A DNA stretch of 11,969 nt, taken from assembly GCA_035353175.1 (NCBI GenBank), contig DAOPZC010000096.1:1-11969 (forward strand), written 5' to 3'. Shown here piece by piece: positions 7,701-11,969 of the stretch (position 1 is the stretch's first letter; every line of letters begins with the position of its first letter). The notes beneath the pieces were generated by a model that made no database searches, was not told the origin of the DNA, and was given only the letters and a program-made list of their open reading frames with translations. Source of the DNA: DAOPZC01 sp035353175. Lineage in GTDB: Bacteria > Verrucomicrobiota > Kiritimatiellia > RFP12 > UBA1067. The position numbers and the translations under genes are program-made.

Positions 7701-7884
7701 CAATCTGAATGACGGCGTCAACGAGAAGGTCGGCTGGCTGTTCTACGGCGGCAAGATGCAGCGGGCCGGCACCTACGGCTCGTCCAGCAGCAGCGCCGCC
7801 CACAAAGACGACACCCTCTTTGCCGGCAAAGGGGTGCTGACCGTCCGGTTCAGCAAATCCGGGACGCTGTTCAGCTTGCTGTGA
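4783..7884 (+). CDS. Exported beta-strand repeat protein, paralogue 2, internally duplicated
   Basis: Start taken at the ATG at 4783 (MKQTACVMGC...) rather than 4747, because it places lysine and a hydrophobic core at the N-terminus as in the sister proteins; the upstream Shine-Dalgarno is weak (TGTGAG). Length 1033 residues, with a signal peptide ending near SVACA. The protein looks like two units in tandem. Unit 1 opens with NTWDGGSTVDSNW..AENW and resembles paralogue 1 for about 220 residues, ending near nt 6320 with GVTETVGYLILNG...RGYYGS...HFDGTGLLYV. Unit 2 starts near nt 6349 with VTWDAGGEN...ADNW and ends with GVNEKVGWLFYGG...AGTYGS...LFAGKGVLTV, then tail SGTLFSLL. Beta-strand repeats (for example LVKAGAGTLTLSN, LLKAGSGTLTLTN) lie near 5623, 5953, 6730 and 7465. 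The middle of unit 2 (QALGS... to GNDQTVG) is shared with paralogue 3. It lies 40 nt after the first gene. No membrane anchor or barrel is visible; function unknown. Confidence 0.88.
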   Translation: MKQTACVMGCMLLTSVACATTNTWDGGSTVDSNWSSAENWSPDGAPVSASDTYLKFDGGARLQPVQNIAAPFLLNRLDFLGGATYTTAFTIGGGQLQFVTNGVTHPRIYLNRNATCVITNAVDIPDGTTLFAEIGTYGVELRGPVTGGGGIDKQSNAGGLSLNSSANTFSGGLIVRANNGDWAKVNINASQAMGTGPVSLYGGSLATNLVNPGGLNFYNTTTHTNPISLFATSPIFAAMPNGNNANVTLNGNIDLNTYTLHLRGGGAGTIGGVIAEGAATALIKSDAGSWTLNAANSFQGRIVLLNGTLRFGAGGSLAPEVALAFACTTGWSFANHATFDLNGRNQTVSQLSGTPSHAFYTNILTSATAATLTVDQAAGTLFNGRLTGALGLVKAGAGTLTLSNYLSDTIGPVTVSNGTLALASGASLGNATNVTVSGGALALQTAAALADHATLRIDDGATVSLAGGVTETVGYLILNGVPQPRGYYGSPDSAGAMFVDDAHFDGTGLLYVSNNPPLTPTAVTWDAGGENLLLSTADNWVGNAVPAFDGSNRAVFAEGGATATVDVAATFYGMTFNRDGAFTLGAGSGVISNAAGGLFASAPNTTPRTYTILEDLVLTDHQTWFVGTNTPGVTALSVRGVIDDGLLPCNILKSGFGALTLSASNTFDGSFTVNEGDLTISHAQALGSTNGSTVINGSMGGRLFLNGNMTITEPLILNGERNNAGTLYVVSGSNVLSGALVCSNQVRFNNNGNPLVVSGGVTADNNGLFVINAGATVTFTDKPLNLGTRTFWADSGGTTVLAVPGNTWGDTMLAGGTLRCEVPNALPPSSMLRLGVWYSPSGTLDLRGNDQTVGKFYLETSVSASRTVTSATPACLTVNQNDNTLIDARFTGAVSLLKAGSGTLTLTNAFTSTTGSFTVTNGTLAVTRDGTFGPNSTNLFVLGAGTLALSNSVAIADTATVWMPPAGVSTAKINLNDGVNEKVGWLFYGGKMQRAGTYGSSSSSAAHKDDTLFAGKGVLTVRFSKSGTLFSLL
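5122..5193 (+). repeat. 72-nt segment identical in paralogues 1 and 2 (copy 2)
   Basis: Identical to 1995-2066 in the first gene, at the equivalent position of the N-terminal module and in the same reading frame. Flanking sequence is similar but has point differences. Confidence 0.85.
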
Positions 7885-7937
7885 GCGGACGAGACCTGAG
7901 AAAGATCCCTGTTTCGAGAAGGAAAGGACCCTGACGG

Positions 7938-10900
7938 ATGAAAAGCTTGCATCTGGGCGTTGCGCTCGGAGGATTGTGCGTGTGGGCGGCGGCGACCGCC
8001 GCCGCGGCCGACCGCACGTGGGACGGCGGCGGCAGCGACGCGAACTGGAAGACGACCGCCAACTGGGACGGCGACGCCACCTATCCTTCGGCCGGCGACG
8101 CGCTCTTCTTCGGCGGCTCGGCCGGGCTCAACAATACGAATGACCTGGACGCCGGGACCTCCATCGCGGGGCTCACGTTCAGCAGCGGCGCCGGGGCCTT
8201 TCTGCTCAGCGGGAATGCCGTCACGCTCGGCGGCGACCTCGTCAACAACGACGCCGACACACAGACGATCGCCTTGCCCCTGATCCTCGACGGCCCGCGC
8301 ACCATCAATGCCGCCAGCGGCGCCCTGGTGCTCGCGGATGTGGTCAGCGGCTCGGGCGGCCTGACCAAGACCGGATCGAAAACCCTAACCCTCGCGGGAG
8401 CCAACACCTATGGGGGCGAAACGGTCGTCAACGCCGGTGGTCGCCTCTTGATCACCCACGGCCAAGCGCTGGGTTCACCCTCCGCCGGCACGACCATCGC
8501 GACCGGCACCGGCATCGAGATCCACGGCGGCCTCGCCGTGGCGGAGCCGATCACGCTGGTGAATCAGAACTCCGGCTCCATGAACTTCATGAGCGGCTCC
8601 AACCTCTACAGCGGCCTCATCACGATCACGGGCGGACAGGCCCGCATCTCCAATCAGGCCCCGTACGCCCACATCACCGGCGGCATCACGAGCTTCAACT
8701 CCACCGTGATCCTCGACACGGGCAACGGCGCGGCCGACTCGGCCCTGCGCATCAGCGGCCAGCCGATCTTGGCGAGCGGCCAGAAGTGCTTCGTCCACGG
8801 CTCGCGCACGGCGATCTTCGCTGCGGCCGGAAACGTGTTCAGCCCGCTGGAAGTCTCGGGCGGCACGCTGCGGCTCGAAGTGCCGAACGCCTGGCCCGCC
8901 ACCTTGACGCTGGAGGTCGGCGTCTCCTACGCCCGCAACAGCCACATCGATCTGCAGGGCAACGACCAGACGGTCGGCACGCTGACCGGCGTCATCACCA
9001 ATGACGGCGTCCGCACCCTCACCAGCTCCACCGGGCCTGCCACCCTCACGGTCAATCAGGGCGGAACGACCGAATACAACAGCAACTTCGCCGGCTCGCT
9101 GCGCCTCGTCAAACTCGGCGCCGGACAGCTGACCGTCTCCGGCACCAACTGCCTGCAGACCGGACAGACGGTGATCGGCGGCGGCAAACTCCGCATCCTT
9201 TCCGAAAACACCCTCGGCCTCGCTCCGGCCTCCTTCGCGGCGGACCACCTGGTCATCAGCAATGGCGCCACCTTGCTGGCCGTCGGCCCGTGCGTGTTCG
9301 ACGACGCGACCCGCGGCATCACGCTGGGGACCGGCAACGGCTCTTTCGAGACTGCCGCCGGCGCGGACATGACCGTTTCGAACCGCATCACCGGCGCGGG
9401 CGGGCTCACCAAAGCGGGCGCAGGGGTGCTCACGTTGGCCGGCATAAACGATTACGCGGGAGTCACCACCGTCGGCGCCGGCACGCTGCAGGTCGGCCAA
9501 AAGAGCGCACTCTACAACGGCAGCCCGCTTTCGGCCGAAAGGTTCACGGTCAACAGCGGGGCGATCCTCTCGCTCAACGTGGGCGGCGCGGGAGAATTCT
9601 CCTCCGCAGACATCAGCGCCATCGCCTCGCTCGGCACCGCCACGACGGGCTTCAAACCCGGTTCATGGCTGGCGCTCAATACGACCAACGCGCCTGGCGG
9701 CACCTTTGAGGTCAGCGATACGCTCGGCAATCCCTCTGGCGGGCACGGCCTCAACCTGCAGAAACTCGGGCTCGGCACACTTGCGCTGACCGGCATGAAT
9801 ACCTACACGGGCGCCACCAAGATCAGCCAAGGCGTGCTCAGCGTCAACAGCCTCACCAACGGCGGTTTGCCGAGCGCGCTCGGGCAAGCGAGCAGCCATC
9901 GCTCCAACCTGGTGTTCGACGGCGGCGTGCTGCGCTATACGGGGCCGAGCACGCGGACCGACAAAGGATTCACGTATGCCGTGGCCACCAATACCTGTGC
10001 CTTCGACGTCGCGCAGGCGGGTACGGTCTTGACGTTCGGCGCGGTGACCAACGCGGTCATCGACGGGAACAATACCACGATCATGAAGACCGGCCCCGGC
10101 ACGCTGGTTCTCTCCAAAGGGAGCGGGGGCGGCTATAACTTCGCACTCAAGGCGATCCATATTTTGAGCGGCTCTCTGCTGACAGAGGCCGGCAACACCA
10201 TTCAGCAGAATGTCCACGCGCTGGCCAGCCAAGGCCCCGCGCTTCTTTTCGGCGACGGCGCGGTGCTCGGGTACAACGCCCCGATGGAAAGCTATGTCAA
10301 CGGCGCCGAGATGATTCTCAGCTATGTCGGTACGCAGAGTTGCGCACGGATCACCAGCGGACAGCTCACGCTGTGCGGGCCCACGAACACCTCTACAGCG
10401 GCCCAATCCAACACCCACATCTTCGAGATCAACGACGGCGCGGACGACGTCGACCTCGACCTCTTCAGCGAGCTCAACATCTACACCAGCCTGGCCAACA
10501 GCCACCTGCGCAAGACCGGCGCTGGCACGCTGCGGCTGAGAAGCAGCCTGAACGCCTACAGCGGCGTGACCACCGTCCGGAGCGGGCGGATCATGGTCAC
10601 GGCCAATGTGCCCGCCAGCGGCAAGAGCGTCCTCGGAAACTCGACCTCCGCCCTGCAGCTCGGCGACGTCGGCACGCAGCCGACGGACACCCCGGCCTTC
10701 GCCTTCGAGGGTCCGGCCAACAGCGCCTTCACCTTCGCGCGCGGCATCGTCACCTTTGCGACCAGCGGCGCCTCCGCCATCGGCAGCGTCTCCAACGTCA
10801 ACTGCACTTTCAGCGGGCCGATCACCGCAAGCAACACGCTCCAGCTGGTCTCGGTCGCGGGCGGCACCAACGCGCTCTTCGTCACCGGCGGCATCGCGGG

Positions 10901-11360
10901 CCCCGGCGGCGCGGCGCTGGCCGGGACCGGCACGGTGTGGTTCGTCGCGGCGAACAGCTACACCGGCGCGACGACCCTCGCGGCGGGCACGCTGCGGCTC
11001 TCCGCCTCCGAGCGCGTCGACGACGCCAGCCCGCTGCGCCTCGTCAACGGCACGCTGCTGCTGAACGGCCTCTCCGAGACCGCCGGCAGCCTGGACGTGG
11101 ACGGCGCGGCCGTCATCGACTTCGGCAACGGTGCCTGCACGCTGACCTGTGCAGACAGCGCCAGCCAAACATGGGAGGGGCAGCTGCTTCTGCGAAACCT
11201 GCGACTGGGAGGAGCGAATCACCTTTTCATTGGCGCTTCCGCCAGTCTCAGCCAAGCGCAGCTCGCGAAGATCGTCTCGCCGACCGGACAGGTTGCCAGG
11301 CAACTTCCGTCGGGTGAGGTTATTCTTCTGCCCTTGGGCACATTGCTCAAAATACTGTAG
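7938..11360 (+). CDS. Exported beta-strand repeat protein, paralogue 3
   Basis: A 1140-residue exported protein. Start ATG at 7938 has AAAGGA (7923-7928) 9 nt upstream and begins a clear signal peptide: MKSLHLGVALGG, a hydrophobic Ala-rich core and likely cleavage in TAAAA before DRTWDGGG. The N-terminal module (RTWDGGGSDANW...ANWDGD...DALFFGG) matches paralogue 4. A middle module from QALGS near nt 8464 to GNDQTVG near 8960 matches the second half of paralogue 2. From ALYNG near 9510 to the end it matches paralogue 1, including a CAR...LCGP cysteine pair near 10341-10380 and the terminal LSQAQLAKI...SGEVILLP tail LGTLLKIL. Beta-strand repeats such as LTKTGSKTLTLAGANTY, LTKAGAGVLTLAGINDY and LRKTGAGTLRLRS lie near 8358, 9103, 9400, 9752, 10503 and 10920. 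It lies 53 nt after paralogue 2. No autotransporter barrel is present. Surface or extracellular location is inferred; function unknown. Confidence 0.9.
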   Translation: MKSLHLGVALGGLCVWAAATAAAADRTWDGGGSDANWKTTANWDGDATYPSAGDALFFGGSAGLNNTNDLDAGTSIAGLTFSSGAGAFLLSGNAVTLGGDLVNNDADTQTIALPLILDGPRTINAASGALVLADVVSGSGGLTKTGSKTLTLAGANTYGGETVVNAGGRLLITHGQALGSPSAGTTIATGTGIEIHGGLAVAEPITLVNQNSGSMNFMSGSNLYSGLITITGGQARISNQAPYAHITGGITSFNSTVILDTGNGAADSALRISGQPILASGQKCFVHGSRTAIFAAAGNVFSPLEVSGGTLRLEVPNAWPATLTLEVGVSYARNSHIDLQGNDQTVGTLTGVITNDGVRTLTSSTGPATLTVNQGGTTEYNSNFAGSLRLVKLGAGQLTVSGTNCLQTGQTVIGGGKLRILSENTLGLAPASFAADHLVISNGATLLAVGPCVFDDATRGITLGTGNGSFETAAGADMTVSNRITGAGGLTKAGAGVLTLAGINDYAGVTTVGAGTLQVGQKSALYNGSPLSAERFTVNSGAILSLNVGGAGEFSSADISAIASLGTATTGFKPGSWLALNTTNAPGGTFEVSDTLGNPSGGHGLNLQKLGLGTLALTGMNTYTGATKISQGVLSVNSLTNGGLPSALGQASSHRSNLVFDGGVLRYTGPSTRTDKGFTYAVATNTCAFDVAQAGTVLTFGAVTNAVIDGNNTTIMKTGPGTLVLSKGSGGGYNFALKAIHILSGSLLTEAGNTIQQNVHALASQGPALLFGDGAVLGYNAPMESYVNGAEMILSYVGTQSCARITSGQLTLCGPTNTSTAAQSNTHIFEINDGADDVDLDLFSELNIYTSLANSHLRKTGAGTLRLRSSLNAYSGVTTVRSGRIMVTANVPASGKSVLGNSTSALQLGDVGTQPTDTPAFAFEGPANSAFTFARGIVTFATSGASAIGSVSNVNCTFSGPITASNTLQLVSVAGGTNALFVTGGIAGPGGAALAGTGTVWFVAANSYTGATTLAAGTLRLSASERVDDASPLRLVNGTLLLNGLSETAGSLDVDGAAVIDFGNGACTLTCADSASQTWEGQLLLRNLRLGGANHLFIGASASLSQAQLAKIVSPTGQVARQLPSGEVILLPLGTLLKIL
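10884..11119 (+). repeat. 236-nt perfect repeat shared by paralogues 1 and 3 (copy 2)
   Basis: Identical by eye to 4269-4504 over its full length. The protein segment encoded includes GPGGAALAGTGTVWF, AANSYTGATTLAAGTLRLS and LNGLSETAGSLDVDG. The following codons diverge quickly in sequence while keeping the same protein layout. Confidence 0.9.
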
Positions 11361-11382
11361 TATTGATCTTGTTTCTTGACGG

Positions 11383-11400
11383 CCGCGTCTTCGGGCGCGG
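11383..11400 (+). terminator. UUCG hairpin between paralogues 3 and 4, possible partial terminator
   Basis: CCGCGTC (11383-11389), loop TTCG, GGCGCGG (11394-11400) form a 7-bp stem with one G-U pair closed by the very stable C(UUCG)G tetraloop. It lies 22 nt after the stop of paralogue 3 in the longest gap of the cluster. The downstream bases (TGCGAGTTCTGCGTT) hold no strong T-run, so it may attenuate transcription or stabilise RNA rather than end transcription fully. Confidence 0.45.
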
Positions 11401-11425
11401 TGCGAGTTCTGCGTTAAAGGACCAT

Positions 11426-11432
11426 AAGGAGG
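11426..11432 (+). promoter_or_regulatory. Strong ribosome binding site of paralogue 4
   Basis: AAGGAGG at 11426-11432 lies 5 nt before the ATG at 11438. It is the best Shine-Dalgarno of the four repeat-protein genes and fixes the start of the truncated last gene. Confidence 0.8.
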
Positions 11433-11437
11433 GGATC

Positions 11438-11969
11438 ATGAAAATGAGAACTACTCTGGCGTTCAGTTTGGCCTTTTGTGTCACCCTCGTCTACTCGGCG
11501 GACCGCACCTGGGACGGCGGCGGCACGGCGGCCAACTGGAGCCTCGCCGCCAACTGGGATGGCGACGCGACCGTGCCGTCCGTGAACGACGCGCTGTTTT
11601 TCGCAGGCACCTACCGTCTGAGCAACACAAACGACCTGGCCGAAGGGCTCGCCTTTTCCGGTCTCTCCTTCAGCAGCGGCGCGGGCGCCTTCTCGCTCTG
11701 GGGCAACGCGATCACGCTGGGCGGCAACGTGGTGAACAACGACGGCGACACGCAGACGCTCAACCTGCCGATCGCCCTCGATGCCACGCGCACGTTCAAC
11801 GCCGTCAGCGGAAACATCGCCGTCAGCAATACCGTCAGCGGCGCGGGCGGCCTGACCAAGGAGGGGGCCTTCACGCTCTATCTGACCGCCAGCAACACGT
11901 ATGACGGCGTCACAACCCTCAACACCGGCACCGTCGTCATCGCAGACGCCAACGCCCTGGGCTCGACCG
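11438..11969 (+). CDS. Exported beta-strand repeat protein, paralogue 4, N-terminal part (cut by window edge)
   Basis: An open frame of 177 codons runs from the ATG at 11438 off the right edge with no stop. It starts MKMRTTLAFSLAFCVTLVYSA, a signal peptide with likely cleavage after YSA, followed by DRTWDGGGTAANW..AANWDGD...DALFFAG. The whole visible part aligns with the N-terminus of paralogue 3: FSSGAGAF, NVVNNDGDTQTL, SGAGGLTKEG, SNTYDGVTTL and ANALGS have direct counterparts there. One beta-strand repeat is complete and the module that follows QALGS in paralogue 3 has just begun. It lies 77 nt after paralogue 3, behind the UUCG hairpin, in the same orientation. Only the N-terminal module can be described; the C-terminal type is outside the window. 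Confidence 0.88.
   Translation, partial: MKMRTTLAFSLAFCVTLVYSADRTWDGGGTAANWSLAANWDGDATVPSVNDALFFAGTYRLSNTNDLAEGLAFSGLSFSSGAGAFSLWGNAITLGGNVVNNDGDTQTLNLPIALDATRTFNAVSGNIAVSNTVSGAGGLTKEGAFTLYLTASNTYDGVTTLNTGTVVIADANALGST

Noticed and set aside
1605..11969. Tandem repeats resembling a CRISPR array or satellite DNA
   Set aside because: The repetition is protein-level beta-strand motifs with variable spacing in coding frame, not short exact DNA repeats with spacers.

Overview
The window comes from a GC-rich bacterium, most likely of the PVC group (Kiritimatiellota or Verrucomicrobiota/Lentisphaerota). This is inferred from very large proteins built of autotransporter-associated beta-strand repeats, from a regulator with a LacI-like sensor fused to an AraC-type DNA-binding domain, and from the L-fucose catabolic gene beside it. 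No rRNA or other taxonomic marker is present, so the assignment is soft.

Left part, minus strand (1-1426): a XylR-like regulator (1426 to 302) is followed by the first 42 codons of L-fucose isomerase (fucI, 127 to 1, cut by the window edge). The 174-base gap between them carries a complete-looking regulatory region for fucI: a 30-bp tandem operator, a 4-nt gap, a sigma70-like -35/-10 pair and a good ribosome binding site.

Right part, plus strand (1605-11969): four codirectional genes, the last cut by the window edge, encode exported proteins of about 1030-1140 residues made almost entirely of beta-strand repeats. Gaps are only 40, 53 and 77 nt, so they look like one operon. Each has a signal peptide followed by a W-D-x-G ... 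N-W ... N-W motif. None of the three complete proteins shows an outer-membrane beta-barrel, PEP-CTERM tail or other recognised sorting domain, so how they reach or stay on the surface is unknown. The paralogues are mosaics: N-terminal, middle and C-terminal modules are shared in different combinations, and two of them share a 236-nt stretch with no differences.

The most interesting observation is the link between the two parts. The divergent region (1427-1604) holds a second copy of the 30-bp operator found before fucI (26 of 30 positions equal). It points toward the repeat-protein operon and is followed, again after 4 nt, by a -35/-10 pair. This predicts that the regulator controls both fucose catabolism and production of a family of giant exported repeat proteins. 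It would be a sugar-responsive surface or adhesion regulon. The regulatory logic is an inference from sequence alone.
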